Made by a program: the position numbers and the translations under genes
Shown here: one piece after another, positions 1-11,877 of the stretch
Numbering within the stretch: the first letter of the stretch is position 1
Layout of the letters: every line of letters starts with the position of its first letter
Source: Pyrus communis
Taxonomy: Eukaryota; Streptophyta; Magnoliopsida; Rosales; Rosaceae
NCBI RefSeq assembly: GCF_963583255.1
Contig: NC_084809.1
Span: 1,431,001 to 1,495,000, forward strand
DNA: 64,000 bases
Direction: 5' to 3'
Notes under the pieces: generated by a model
The model's database searches: none
What the model saw: only the letters and a program-made list of their open reading frames with translations
What the model was told of the DNA's origin: nothing

Positions 1-675
1 TTTGACATCAATTCTGTCCTCAATAGCAGGTAATGCCGCAAAGAGGTGAACCATTGTGAGGCAGTCGTCTACATCTCTGAGTGCATCAACGAATTTTGGA
101 TACCTGCAGTTCCAAACATACCAAACAACAACTGTCAGGCTCGGCATACAATAACAGACATGCAACTAACTTTTTAACAGTAAGAAAAACCCAACAAACC
201 TCTGCAAAATAATTCTATCTAATTTGTAAGTGGGTCTTCTCTCTTTCAGGAGAGCAGCCCGTTCCTTGTTCTTCTTCGCATCGGCTTTCTTTACTTTCCT
301 TTCGTATGCTCTTATCTCTCTCAACCGCTCGAGTAGCGGTTCATGCTGAATGAAAGAAACATCCTTCAAATGATAATAGGTATGGTGATTTCCTTTCACC
401 TTTTTCTTCGGCTCCCGTGGGAACACGCCCTTTAGAATACACAATTTCCTATAATTTCCAACAGCATGAACATGTATTAAGCAAGCAATCATACAATAAT
501 TCAATCCATAAACCCTAAATTAACATAAATTACATAAATCATGTGAAAATACAGAAATTACAACTTGAATACCAGAGACGGACCTGAAGAGGGGAAGACT
601 GACTTGAAGCTGCTTGACAGCTTGTGACCTGGTGACGTACCTCGCGGCATTTCCTTCCTTCTTCTTTCCCTGCAT
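1..675 (-). CDS. PES: Pescadillo homolog, 5' part (runs off the left edge)
   Basis: Pescadillo is a nucleolar ribosome-biogenesis protein (PeBoW complex, 60S maturation). Three exons are visible: 584-675, 200-448 and 1-103, with phase preserved across both introns. The protein begins [19 protein letters not shown] and continues into the hallmark stretch [15 protein letters not shown], then a basic [15 protein letters not shown] helix, and [16 protein letters not shown] followed by [10 protein letters not shown] at the edge. This matches the Pescadillo N-terminal domain; the BRCT domain would lie outside the window. The ATG at 675 sits at the usual family start. The gene is head-to-head with CDT2. 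Family call is from recognised sequence; the rest of the gene is not seen. Confidence 0.93.
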
Positions 676-1423
676 ATTCGAGGGAAAATCAACGGGAAGT
701 GTGAGAAAAAGGTGAAATTAAATATTGGAAATTGTTCTTTTAATACTGATATGTATATAGGTGAGCTTATCGGAGACGGAGAGCTGAATTAGAACATACG
801 GCAGGCCTGTAATGTTTATGCTTCACCGGGGCGGCGGGGTGCTTCACCATGGCAGCGGCTGTGGAGAGGGAGAGAGAGCACGCGCGGAGGCTGAAGAGAC
901 TGTAAACGTAGAGGTTTAGGTTAGGGCTTAAGCGGAACAGAGCAGACTTCGAGTTTGTTCATACGGGTCGGTTTTAAATGCGGGTTTGGGCTAGCTCGGG
1001 TCAGGTAAGAAATGCTTAATCTATAGTTTTGGGCTTCTTTCTAAATTGGTGCACATTAAATGGGTCCATACGAAATGAGTTTTGCTTCGCACATTTTCTT
1101 TTCAAAATCGATGACAAGTATCACACGCGAATAATATATTTTGAAATTTTTTTTTTGAACAAAATATACTTTGAAAAATTAAACATTCCTCTAACATCGT
1201 CAATTTAAATAAATTTTATATGAACAAATTAATGATTTTTGCTTATTATCATTTTGTGAATTTAGAGTCCATTTACTAAAGAGGAAAAAGAACAGAACGT
1301 AAAATAGTTTTAAAAAGAAAGAGAGAATTTTAGGTCAATTAAAGCTTTAGTCCTTGAATTAGAAGTTTGTGCGTATTAGTTCTTAACTTGTTATAATGTG
1401 GAGGGTCCTTTTGACTAAGGGCT

Positions 1424-1622
1424 GGTTTGGTATTGCTCTGCTTTAAAAAGAAATTGTTTTTGCTGTGCTGTGAGAATAAGTTCATTTTTGCTGCTTCACG
1501 TTTTCATTTTTTTTATCCAAAACTGTGAAAATAAGCTGTTTTTAAGTGTTTACCAAACACCTTTTTTAGCTCAACTTTTTTTTATACCTACTTTTTATAA
1601 AAACACCTCAGTACCAAATCAC
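1424..1622. mobile_element. Small MITE-like element (probable hAT type)
   Basis: The left end reads GGTTTGGTATTGC and the right end, on the other strand, TGATTTGGTACTG, giving imperfect terminal inverted repeats. Inside are AGCTGTTTTTAAGTG and TACCAAACACC, words typical of a short non-coding element common in woody rosids (from memory). No clear target-site duplication was found, so the ends are approximate. Confidence 0.4.
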
Positions 1623-1882
1623 TACTAACTCACAAAATTTTAATTTAGAGACCAAAGCTCCAATTGAGTTTAAATTTAGGTAGTATTGCTCTATATTTAT
1701 AACAAATTTAGGAGCAAATATTCACGAATTTTTAGTTTAAGGACCAAAACTTTAATTGAGTTAAAATTTAAGGACTGTTGCCCTAATTATCTCAAAAATA
1801 AAATAAAAAAGTAAAAAAAAAAGGGTGTGGGAATTGGAGGAAGAGAAAATAGAAGGGGAAAACCGGCAAACGTCAGCCCCGC

Positions 1883-1946
1883 TTTGGCGCCAGCTGATAT
1901 CCGTCAAACTTTCAGCAATTAAACATCAAATTCATTTCCCGCCAAA
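1883..1946. promoter_or_regulatory. E2F-type sites upstream of CDT2
   Basis: Two exact matches to the E2F consensus TTTSSCGC are present: TTTGGCGC at 1883-1890 and TTTCCCGC at 1935-1942, the latter extended to TTTCCCGCCAAA. Near matches follow (about 1951-1962 and 2017-2025). They lie 155-220 bp before the CDT2 start codon. E2F control would fit an S-phase replication-licensing regulator. The motif matches are seen; the function is inferred. Confidence 0.55.
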
Positions 1947-2099
1947 CTTCACTCGCGCCAACTCCCCAAAGATACATAAAGGAAAAGAAGATGATGAAGA
2001 AGAAAACCCCTTATTCTCCGCCAAACATCCCTCCTCCGCAGCTCCGCCGTCTGCTGCTTTTAACGATTCTTCAATCCAAATTACGGTCTTAGGGTTTCG

Positions 2100-5000
2100 A
2101 TGGAGATCTCAAAGCTCCAATCGTTCTTCCAAGACATCAGATCTAGAGAGCTTCACGGATTCAGAGGTTCCTCTCTCTCTCTCTTTCTCTCCCTAAATCT
2201 ACACTTTTTAGCAATCAATTTGATAGCACATCTCATGACAACTAAACGCTGCGTTTTTCCCCAGCTCGGAAGCGGCCGTACATCAATGGCTTGGCATCAG
2301 ATTTCTACGAAATTGGCGCAATCGCTGCAGAGCACAACGGCCCTCCGATGGCGATTTCGTTCGGCAAGGTAAACAAATATGTTCCTCTTGGCCTTTTTGA
2401 ATCGTGAGCTAAATTTTTGGAACTAATCAAAATCATATTTTTCATTATATCATTTTAATTTCGGTGCAGACTTGGAAAAGCTCGCACATAGTCGCCATGT
2501 CCGACGAGGATGGGTACTTGAGCCTGTTCGATACACGTCGCAAGTTCTCCGCATCTGCATCTCACCAAGAAAACGCAGGTTGATTACTTGGAGATCGAAT
2601 CGATTGATATAGATTGTTGATTGCTATGGTTTGTGTTGTATGGTGAGTAAATTGATTGTTTGGGTTTATTGTTTTCAGATAAAACTAGGGTTTGCGATTG
2701 GGTTGCGCATCAAAACACTGTGTTTGATATCTGTTGGATTAAGGTATAATCCATAAATTTTCTCTCTAATTTTGAATTATTCTCTCAATAATCTTCAATT
2801 GTAAACGTAATAGATATTTGTGTATGCTACACACAATAGTTTATTGAATGGCGGAATGGGGAAGCCGGAAATTCTTGAGGAGTAGAATGTTACATGTCAA
2901 CTATTAGAAATTGGGAAGTGATATTGCTGTTAATTTGTTGACTGGAAAAAATGACGTTGCTGTTAATCTGTAACTAGCTGTCATAAGTGCAAATCCTTTT
3001 TTTAAGTATTATTGGTGTTAATTTAGTAGATGCGTTAACAAAATCGGAGAACAAAATTTAAGATTGCAAAGTTTTCATCTTTTTAGTGCTAATGTGTCTT
3101 TGCAATATAAATGTTTTTCCAGGATGACACTCAAATTATGACAGCTTCTGGTGATCAGACTGTAAGTGATTAAGTTCTAGTCCAGCCTCTTTACTTGACG
3201 ATTTTACAATCGTAGCAAACTTTCATTTCTGTAAAGGAAAGGGAATTGTATTGAATTTATTAGGATTAAACTCTTACTGCAATGTGCTACATAACTCAGA
3301 TAATTAAAGTTATGAAATTTGATATACCTTGTAAGGAAAGTTGCATTAAGTAGTTCTCATTTCATATCACAACTACTTCAGTTTAAAGATTGTGTTTTCC
3401 TTGGCCTTTTCTATTTTCTCCCAGATCAAGGTATGGGATATTCAGGAAAAGAAATGTACTGCATTACTGATGGGGCACACAGGAAGTGTGAAATCTCTTT
3501 GTCCTCATCCAACTAATCCCGGTAGGCTTATATTCTCATCTGAATGTGGGTTTTTGTATATTTATTTGCTTGTGCTATTTTTGTGTTATGACTAATGAGA
3601 AATACAACTAATTTGAACTATTGCTTCTCATCTGACAGAGATTATTGTCTCTGGTTCGAGAGATGGCTCCTTTGCTCTTTGGGATATGAGATGTAATTCA
3701 AGCTCCACAAATATGCAGGGGGAGCTTTCTATACGGTAAACAACTTCTCGTAAAGTATATTTTCATTGTCGATATAAGTTTGATTTTATTTTCTAATTCT
3801 AATCCATAATAATTTCTTTCAGCTCAACTGCCGTGGTTACAGGGGCTCATATTTTTCCACGGGCAAAACGTGTAAGGCGTGGAAAGGTATGTTTCTGATA
3901 ATGGTTCTTCTTATAAATTATTATGTACTCTTCATTCAGACTTCAGCTTTTACAGGCTGTTTCCATGAGCATCACGTCAGTTCTTTATCTTAAAGATGAG
4001 GTCTCCATTGCTACTGCCGGAGCTGTGGACAGGTATATATAGGGACATTGGAAATGATACAGCATAATGGAACGCCAAATTTCCTTGTCAAATGTATATC
4101 ATACTAATGTAATCTTATGGTTCGTTTCAGCATTGTCAAGTTTTGGGATACCAGAAGTTTGAAAAATGTTGTCACACAGACATGCCCTCAACCTGAGTCA
4201 ACTGAGAAGGTATGTCTGGCCACTCTGTGATGGTACTAATTTTCTACTGGTTAAGTGTCTTACGTAAATTAAGCTGTGAAGAATGCATATATTTTTTCTG
4301 TTCACCTTGATGATATCAGGATCATTTCTGGTTTATGGTTTCTTATATTATAAGGATTAAAAACCAGAAACAAAATAAAAACAGCCAAAGGCTCATGACA
4401 GTTTAGCAGAAAGCAAGCAACAAGTGGTTGGATTATTTGATGATGTCTTCATAGCTAGCAATTCTCTTAATTTCAGGAAAGACGATTACACGGTATAACT
4501 AGCTTATCCCAAGATCTAAATGGAGTGTTTCTTTCAGCTTCATGCATGGATAACAGGTACCTTTTTCTATATTAGCACATCTTTATATACTCGAAAGAAT
4601 ATTATCTGAAATTTGATGCCTTGAAATTCAGCGCATATCCCCGTACCATACAACCATCACCTTAGTTGTTCCTAGCATAAGAAACTAATATTTCTTTCAA
4701 GTCTTGTAAAAACTAATCAATTTTTCAACCTATAACACTCTTCTTTTCCTACGTTTTGTCAGCATATATTTGTATAATGTACTTCAGCTAGAAAAGGGTG
4801 CTATGCAAACGTTCACTGGATGCCGGATTGAAACTTTTTTTGTTAAGGTAAACATTGCTGTTGATGAGTGCACTAGTCCAGTTTGTGCGATTTCCCACCT
4901 ACTTACACTTTTTTGTTTCAAACATGTAATCGCAGTCAGTTATTAGTCCTGATGCTGCTCAAATACTCAGTGGCTCTAGCGATGGAAATGCCTATATTTG

Positions 5001-5787
5001 GCAGGTAAGGTTTCGTTTTTAAGGCGCTACTTGATACTGCTCTTGGATCGAGAATGACTTTATCGGTAATGTCAACCAGGTAAACAAGCCTCAGGAAGAC
5101 CCCATTATATTGAAAGGCCACGACAGGGAAGTTACTGCAGTGGATTGGTATGTATCCTATTCTATTCCTACCCTAATGCTGCTGGTTTTCAATATTTCTT
5201 GACAAATGATTGAACTGTTTTTCAACTTCGAATAGGTCCCAGTTTGAGGTCGGGAAGATGGCAACCTCGTCAGATGATTTTACGGTATGCAAGATAGTTC
5301 ATGGATAAGATTGTACATTCATCAATTTTCACAAGTACATGCTATTTTCTAAAACGTATTAAATTCGACCCTTCTCCTGTATTTTTCATCTCGATAGGTT
5401 CGCATTTGGAACTCTCAGAATAGTGACTCCCCAAGCACAAGCTCTCCATCTACCATTCGAAGGAGAGTCATGGCAATCCCAAGCGCAGAGTGTAGAAAGC
5501 TTCTGATGAATGAATCAACAATGCATACCTCAAAGGATTCCGGAAATCTGTGTCCATCAGATGAAGGATTAGACAAAACTAACTCACTCAATCCGATTAG
5601 TATGCATAAAATGAGTACTCCCCCCTCTCAAAAGAAACAATCTACGTCGGATCCTGACTTTAGCAAAACCTTGGAGAAGACCCCCGAAGCTGCATTGGAC
5701 AGCCCGTCTTCTGTTCTGCACCCTCCCTCCTCTCTAAAAAGGAAAACAATTCGTGATTACTTTGGAGTACCTCCCTTAAACTTGTAG
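2100..5787 (+). CDS. CDT2: CDT2/DTL-like WD40 substrate receptor of CUL4-DDB1 ligase
   Basis: Sixteen exons join in phase to 512 aa: 2100-2166, 2265-2368, 2470-2578, 2679-2743, 3123-3161, 3425-3521, 3639-3735, 3823-3886, 3956-4032, 4131-4209, 4477-4556, 4763-4847, 4936-5004, 5080-5147, 5236-5284, 5398-5787. CDT2 directs PCNA-dependent ubiquitylation of CDT1 and related S-phase substrates in the nucleus. A seven-bladed WD40 propeller fills residues ~40-425, with two DDB1-binding WDxR motifs (WDMR at 175-178, WDTR at 245-248). The tail is Ser/Pro-rich and ends in a PIP-box-like [10 protein letters not shown] at 497-506, where the usual first Gln is basic. Length fits the plant family (~510-540 aa). 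Start: first ATG, matching the family N-terminus [13 protein letters not shown]. Confidence 0.95.
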
Positions 5788-7066
5788 GTCTTGGGTTTAT
5801 TGTACAAAGTGCTGACATTGCCTCTGAGTCTACTGCTTCAGAACTGGATCGATCAACCCCATTTCAGATCATTTCTACCGTAAGTACAAAAATTTCGCTG
5901 ACGCTTTGTTTTCTCGAAATCTCATTCTTTGTTTCGAAGTTTGATTTTTTTTTTTTTTCCTGGATTGATTTTGTGCAGGTTTCTATGTTGTATGTAAAGC
6001 GTATACAGAAGGATCTTTTTGATGAAAATCGCTCTGGTCGCATTGTATTTTTGTGCCACAAGCAACTGGGCGTGATTCAAAATACAGTTTTAGACGCTTA
6101 CTGAGCAAATCTGATGAGTTCTTTTTCATTACAATCTAATCCTGATTAAGAAGAGGCGATTTGAATTTAGTTAAAGTAAATTAACGGGAAATATAAACAC
6201 ACGATTTTTTTTCCCGGAAGGGTAGCGCCCATTGAGCAAATACAAAATTAAAATTTGGAAACCGTATGATAATTATTTTATTTTTTGTTTGCATTTTTTT
6301 GAAATTAAAAATTTGTTTGGAAACTGAAAATTGAAGCCCAAATTTTTTTTTTTTTTTGTTTTGTTTTGAGTACATAGATATTTTTACAATAAGAGAAGTT
6401 TGGTCAAGTTACATAATGGGCAATTTAATTTGGTATTGAATTCGTTATCCACGAGATTTGAATTTAATATTTCATTTTTAAATAAAGAGGAATATTATCA
6501 TATCGTAGTTCTGAGAGGCTTTGAAACCTTAAGAAAGTAGAAAACTAAGAATAGTTACGAATTAAGCATGGTTGGTTGTATGGATCTTAGAATGCTAGTA
6601 CGTTTTTTCTTGAAATCTTTTTTCAAGTCTTCTTAGGTCTTTTTTTATCCCTTTTACTCAGCCTTTTATAATATTATCTTTTAACTGGCATATTTGTAGG
6701 TAATTAATTCAAATGTCCCAAAAACATGTTAACCAAACCAAGGGAATCTACCCCGGCACCAGGGCGATGGGACCTGGCGAGGCGGTGGTGGATGGTGTGT
6801 TGCTGGAGTGCGGTGGGTGGTTGACGGCAGTGGTGGGGTGATGGGTTGGTGGCATAGGGGATCAACGGATGACTGTATACTTCGTTCGATATAAGTTACA
6901 AATAACAAGGATAACTACGAATATTATGGACAATTGACTACAAGTATGTTAAATGATACATAGCAAGTCTGCTCACGAGAGCTTTTGGCCGTAAATCGAA
7001 TTTATCTTCGACATCACATCACACACTGATAACTTATTCCGACAGTAAAACGGGATCATCCACTTT
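5788..7066. other. Convergent intergenic region, CDT2 and MKK3 3' ends
   Basis: It contains the CDT2 3' UTR (to roughly 6150, with a possible UTR intron starting at the GTAAGT near 5880), AT-rich sequence with T- and A-runs, and a short GC-rich GGTGG-repeat island at 6750-6850. MKK3 transcribes toward it from the right. No supportable gene was seen. Confidence 0.5.
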
Positions 7067-9661
7067 TTACTGCATAATGTAAAGTTCTTGTTTAGCTATG
7101 GAGTAGCAACCAATTATGTTGCTCGGCTCCATGATGAACTGCTCCTGAAACGTACCCATTCGCTTACTCGAAATATCAATGGAAAGATCTTTGATGCTTG
7201 GCAAGCCCTCCACTTGTACGCCATCTCCACATATGAGGAACTGATTCCCAACAATGAATGATCCGGATACCCTAATGGCCACTCCATCCTGACCGTGGGC
7301 GCGGCACTGAAGCTTTTCTACAACGTGCACAAGTCTTTCAGGAGGCCAGTCACCAGCTAGTGTACTCCGGATACTTGATAGAGTCGCAAAGATATCATTT
7401 GGGCCGACATGTTGCTTTCCTGAGAAACTAAAAAAGATAAAAGAACTCAACGACCCACAGTGATTCCGCAAGAACTCAACAACGCCGCCTATATCAATTA
7501 GATGCTGGAAATCAAAATTATAGTAGCACTGTTCAGTACCTGAAAACTGAATCTTCGTTGTATAACGTCCTTGTATGTTGCCATTGCTCATCAGGTCCAT
7601 CAAATAGTAGGTAGTAATGTATCGTAAGCATCTGGTAAAAAAAATTAATAACTAAGATCAATAGCAGTAGATCACAAATTGTTAGAGATAAGATTTAGAC
7701 TTAGCAATTTTAAGCGGTTTTTAGCGCACATTTGTTGGTATAAAGATAATGCAAGGGTCAAGTACTCACATCTGCCAAGTCCTTCATCCTTTGTGTTGGA
7801 TCAAATACGCTTTGGACAAATGCTGCTAAGTCCACTTGGGAATCCTCGTACCTTGTGATGAAGGGGTGTGAAAGTAGCTGCAGGAGGAGAATACTAATTA
7901 AACAATGTTGATGTCAAGCTACCATCTCCCAGATTGAAATCTGTAGTTAATATGATCACCTGCTCTGCTGTTGGCCTAGCGTCTTGATCCTTTTGCAAGC
8001 AAGCTTCAATAAACGAGCAGAACTCTGGTGAAAATTTGTGTTTTGAAGGTGTAGGTGATGGATCATCCAGGATCTGCCAGTGACCTCAGAACTTTAGTTG
8101 CCAAACAACGGCGAATGTAGGCAATGGAAAGCATATGATTGCAGCATAAGATTGGCAAATATAATCATGTTACCTGCAGCATAAGATTGACAGGTCCTTC
8201 AGTAGCTGTATACGGGAATTCTCCAGTACCACACTCAAAGAGAGCAAGACCAAGGCTCCAAATATCAGCTGGATAAGAATAATTCTCATTTCGAATTCGC
8301 TCAGGCGACATGTATGTGACCGTCCCAACAAATGTCGCACACTGGTAATTACATTGTTAGATTTGTTAATACCGAAAGACCACTTTTAACATCTATGAGT
8401 CATATGCAACATGAAAGGAGATGCTGCCAATAGTGGAAATGAATGCAGGTTAAGAAACCAGTGATGAATCATGATGATTAAATCAAAGTACAAAGATGCA
8501 GCAAGGATCACAAACCATTGCCATTGAATTCTCTAAGCCAGCACTTATACCAAAATCTGTTATTTTTGGCTCACCCTTCAGATTCACAAGCAAATTGGCA
8601 GGCTTTATGTCTCTGTGGACTAGATGTCTAACTCCGTGCAAGTACCTCAGACCCTTCCACATTCGAAACATAAGAATAAGAAGCTTAAACACCATGCAAA
8701 TGTGCCAATATTCTGATAAAATCTAGCTGAAACCCAGTGTGCATATGCTTACATGTAGAAGCTTTTGAAACATAGAAGAAAGTAGAGGTTCGGGTATTCT
8801 TTTCTGCAATCTTAATACATCCGCCAACGATCCTCCATCCATATACTCCAAAGCTATGCTTATTTGTCCAGAATCCGGTGTATAAAATGCGCCGTGAAAT
8901 TCTACAAGGCCTTGGGAACAAGGTGCTTCGCATAGTGTTCGTATCTCAGTAAGCAGCTGTTGCCTTTTCTCCTATCATGCAACAAACAACACTAATTCAA
9001 TTCCCACACTCAAAATTTGCCTGGTTTTTCGCACCATTTGCATTCGGATCACTAATCACTAGCATAAAGCTTCTAAATTTGGAATTTACACTGGGCAAAT
9101 CAAAGTACTTACTACTAATCAACCACATAATCCCATTTTTTACTGTAAAAATCAAAACATAAACAGAATATATCCGAAAAGGTGAAAAATGATACCTTCT
9201 CGAAAATGTTGATCTTCTTGAGAGCTAGAATCCGATGAGTGGGAATGTGGATAGCTCTCTGCACAACACTGCTGGCGCCGCTGCCGATTGCCCCAAACAC
9301 CCTCATCTCCCGCGAGGCGCACCGGTAGGTCTTCTCGGCGCTGTCGTCCACCGCCAAGGTCGTGCATTTCTGCAATCCGAGCTCATTGATGTTGTACACG
9401 CCGTACGATCTGCTCAGCAAGTTCACCGTTCCACTGTCCGATAGCTTCACCACAAAACCCAGAATCAAATTTCCACAATTTCCAGAAACCCAAAATTCAA
9501 AATTCAAACTTTGATTATTCGGATTGCAGAAAAAAGTCAAAAGTGCTTACAGTGTAGGAATCGCAAGGGTCGAGCTCCAAGGAAGGGCCGCCGGCGGAGA
9601 AGCCCTTTTCGGCGTCGAACAAAGGAGTGAGCTTTTTTCTAAGTTCTTCTAATCCAGCCAT
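7067..9661 (-). CDS. MKK3: MAP kinase kinase 3 with C-terminal NTF2-like domain
   Basis: Nine exons in phase give 519 aa: 9551-9661, 9196-9444, 8753-8971, 8516-8653, 8341-8508 is not used; the exon is 8174-8341, then 7960-8073, 7770-7877, 7540-7631, 7067-7427. MKK3 phosphorylates group C and other MAPKs in jasmonate, ABA, light and wounding signalling. Visible landmarks: Gly loop GAIGSGASS (88-96), catalytic Lys113 in LALKKI, HRD at 206-208, DFG at 226-228, and a plant S-x5-T activation loop (Ser236, Thr242). The last ~150 residues form the NTF2-like domain that only MKK3-type (group B) kinases carry. Length equals the Arabidopsis protein within one residue. Start: first ATG, giving the family N-terminus [11 protein letters not shown]. 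Confidence 0.96.
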
Positions 9662-9929
9662 TTGGGGGTGATGGATTGATCGAAATTTGGTTCGATTTGA
9701 TTTGTATTTGATGATTTGAATTTATGTACGTTGATGTTCGGGTCGTTCATCTTCATCCTTCGAATCGAAAGGGAAACCTCCACTTGGATTCTAACGCCGT
9801 TATGTTCCTGCGGTTATCCCAGATTCCAATTAACAAAACAAAACAGTGTTTTAAAAAGATTTTCTTTTTTAATTCTCGAATATTATTCCTAATATTATTA
9901 CAATAATTTTTATTATATGTGATTTAGAT

Positions 9930-10151
9930 AGCGGCAGATTGTCTGCCCTCCTGTTATGCTGCCCTCTCTATGCTCTTTTATTTATGTGATCATGGTTAAG
10001 TCATGTCAACATTTTATATTTCTATTGCTTTTTGTCTTATTATCTCTATAAAAAAAATCAATATAAAATATTGACGTGGCTTAACCGTGACCGTACAAAA
10101 TAGGAGGGCATGAGGAGGACACCATATTAGGAGGGCAGACAATCTACCTCT
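9930..10151. mobile_element. MULE-type MITE with long inverted repeats
   Basis: The two halves are inverted copies: the left reads AGATTGTCTGCCCTCC and the complement of the right reads the same word, with similarity extending about 85 bp inward to TCAA(C/T)ATTTTATATT. Flanks are GATTTAGAT (9921-9929) and GACTTAGAT (10152-10160), a 9-bp target-site duplication with one mismatch. The 9-bp size is the Mutator-like signature. It is 222 bp long and non-coding. Confidence 0.8.
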
Positions 10152-11179
10152 GACTTAGATTGGTTCTTTTTTGTTTTTTCTTAAAACATGGTAAGTTTTG
10201 GCTTCATCATGACAATATATTCTTTCAAAAACGAGAATGAATTAGAAAAATATTTCTATGTTTACCATTGTGTGATTTATCAACATTAAAAATCAAATTA
10301 TAATGTGCCGTGTGAAATATCAAAATGTTGAGAATTTGTCTTTTGTATTTACTCAGCAAAATTTTTTGTTGAAGTAGTTACATGGCTAGTACATAGGATC
10401 CACGATTGCGTGATTGAATGCCGCATGAGTTAAATTAAAATTGAATTGAAAGATGTGTTTTTTTTTTTTTTTTTTTTTCACATATAAACTTTTGATAACA
10501 TGACAATTAAAGAATTATCAACCATTGAAAGATGTGTTTAATCTAACTATTACTCTACTCGCTCTCACTTCTAAGCAAACACAAAGACAAAACTAATTAA
10601 AGCAATTTATGTGTATTTTATGCTCTACTTAAAGCAGTTTCATGTGAATTTTTTGTTTTTTTTTTGCATGTCAACATTAGATTTGGATTCGCATTTCTTT
10701 TCTTATGAGTTGAATTATTTTTTGTTGGAAATTTATGAGTGGAAAACATTAAATTGATTTTTCATTTCTCCATTCAAAAAATAAGGTAAAAATAAAAAAC
10801 AATTCGGTGCACATAGCAAGCTCAGACAAACTCCAGAAAGTAACATCCGTTCATAAAACAGCAGGCAAGGCAACAAAACAAGTGCCAGAACCGATTGAAA
10901 TTTTTTTTAACGGGTTGAAAACACGATTTGATATGTTAAGTGTAACAACATAATAGTTGAAATTTTTTATTTCGAATGTCTAACTACTTGTATTATAATT
11001 TTTAATATACCAAATCGTAATCTCGAAACACTGAAAAATTCATATACGCAGAACGTGGCAACAAAGATTCCTCCACAGAAAGTCACCTCAACGTTTCGAA
11101 TTAAATTTTTTTTTTCTTTCAGTAAATATATATTTTTGGTTTTTCTAATTTCCCAAAAATTGCACTGAAACTTGTTCCA

Positions 11180-11239
11180 CATGCAAAGCCCCAACTCACC
11201 CTCACACCTTACGTGTCACCGCCTCCTCCTCCTATAAAA
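11180..11239 (+). promoter_or_regulatory. Oleosin promoter: RY element, ABRE and TATA box
   Basis: The RY core CATGCA is at 11180-11185, the ABA-response element ACGTGTC at 11211-11217, and TATAAAA at 11233-11239, about 105 bp before the ATG. RY plus ABRE is the standard B3 (ABI3/FUS3)/bZIP combination of seed-maturation genes, so late-embryo expression is expected. Motifs are seen; regulation is inferred from the family. Confidence 0.7.
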
Positions 11240-11343
11240 CCACCACCTCGCCACCCCCTCTTCCTCCATCTCTATCCTTCCACAACACTTCTCCAAGCTC
11301 GATCTCTCACTCTAAAACTCTCTCTCTCAAACTATCTTCATCA

Positions 11344-11877
11344 ATGGCAGACCGTCCTCAGCCACACCATATCCAAGTTCGCCCCGCCCAGCCGCGCTAC
11401 GGCGAGCACGAGTACGGTGAACATGGTGGCCGCTTTGGCGGCATAAAGGGGCAACAACAAAGCGATGCCCCCTCGACCGGGCAAGTTCTTGCAGTGATAA
11501 CCGGCCTTCCAGTCGGTGGAACCCTACTGGGGCTTGCTGGTCTCACTTTCATAGGGACCATCATTGGTGCTCTCGTTGCCACCCCGCTCTTCATCATCTT
11601 CAGCCCGGTTCTTGTCCCTGCTCTCTTCGTCATCGGGCTTGCTGTCACCGGATTTCTGACCTCCGGGGCTTTCGGTCTGACCGGGCTGTCATCGCTGTCG
11701 TGGATCGCCAACTACCTCAGAAGGTCATCGGTGGTGCCTGAGACCCTGGACGAGGCGAAGAGGCGCGCGGTGGAAATGGGGGAGTACGTGGGGCAGAAGA
11801 CCAAGGAGGTTGGCCAGGACATCCAGAGTAAGTCCCACGAAACAAAGAGGCAAACAGGGCATACTGAAAGTCGTTGA
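11344..11877 (+). CDS. Oleosin, seed lipid-droplet coat protein
   Basis: An intronless 177-aa ORF. The hydrophilic Gln/His/Gly-rich N-terminus (1-45) is followed by an uninterrupted hydrophobic hairpin of about 70 residues (47-118) containing the proline knot in [13 protein letters not shown], and then an amphipathic C-terminus rich in Lys and Glu ([15 protein letters not shown]). This architecture is diagnostic of oleosins, which coat and size triacylglycerol droplets in the seed. Length is in the high-molecular-weight (H-form) range. The promoter carries RY and ABRE motifs. In Arabidopsis the related OLEO2 and OLEO4 genes sit beside homologs of other genes in this window. Confidence 0.95.
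   Translation: MADRPQPHHIQVRPAQPRYGEHEYGEHGGRFGGIKGQQQSDAPSTGQVLAVITGLPVGGTLLGLAGLTFIGTIIGALVATPLFIIFSPVLVPALFVIGLAVTGFLTSGAFGLTGLSSLSWIANYLRRSSVVPETLDEAKRRAVEMGEYVGQKTKEVGQDIQSKSHETKRQTGHTESR

Larger units (their letters stand above)
676..2099. other. Divergent intergenic region between PES and CDT2
   Basis: This stretch separates two divergently transcribed genes and has no convincing ORF. Near PES, 910-935 carries a degenerate telomere-repeat-like run (TTTAGGTTAGGGCTTA), with TGGGCT motifs at about 985 and 1027; telo-box and site II elements are typical of ribosome-biogenesis promoters. The centre is AT-rich with a MITE-like element (about 1424-1622). Two diverged copies of a 44-bp unit lie at about 1650-1693 and 1742-1785. 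The CDT2 side holds E2F-type motifs. Confidence 0.5.
9662..11343. other. Intergenic region between MKK3 and the oleosin gene
   Basis: It holds the MKK3 5' UTR and promoter (left), a 222-bp MULE-type MITE (9930-10151), a T-run at 10457-10479, AT-rich sequence, and the oleosin promoter with seed motifs (from about 11180). No gene was seen. Confidence 0.6.

Noticed and set aside
8496..9540. ORFs of 70-141 aa within MKK3
   Set aside because: Intron read-through or antisense frames; only the spliced exons keep kinase motifs.
11397..11711. 104-aa minus ORF
   Set aside because: Antisense shadow of the oleosin gene with high Pro/Met content.
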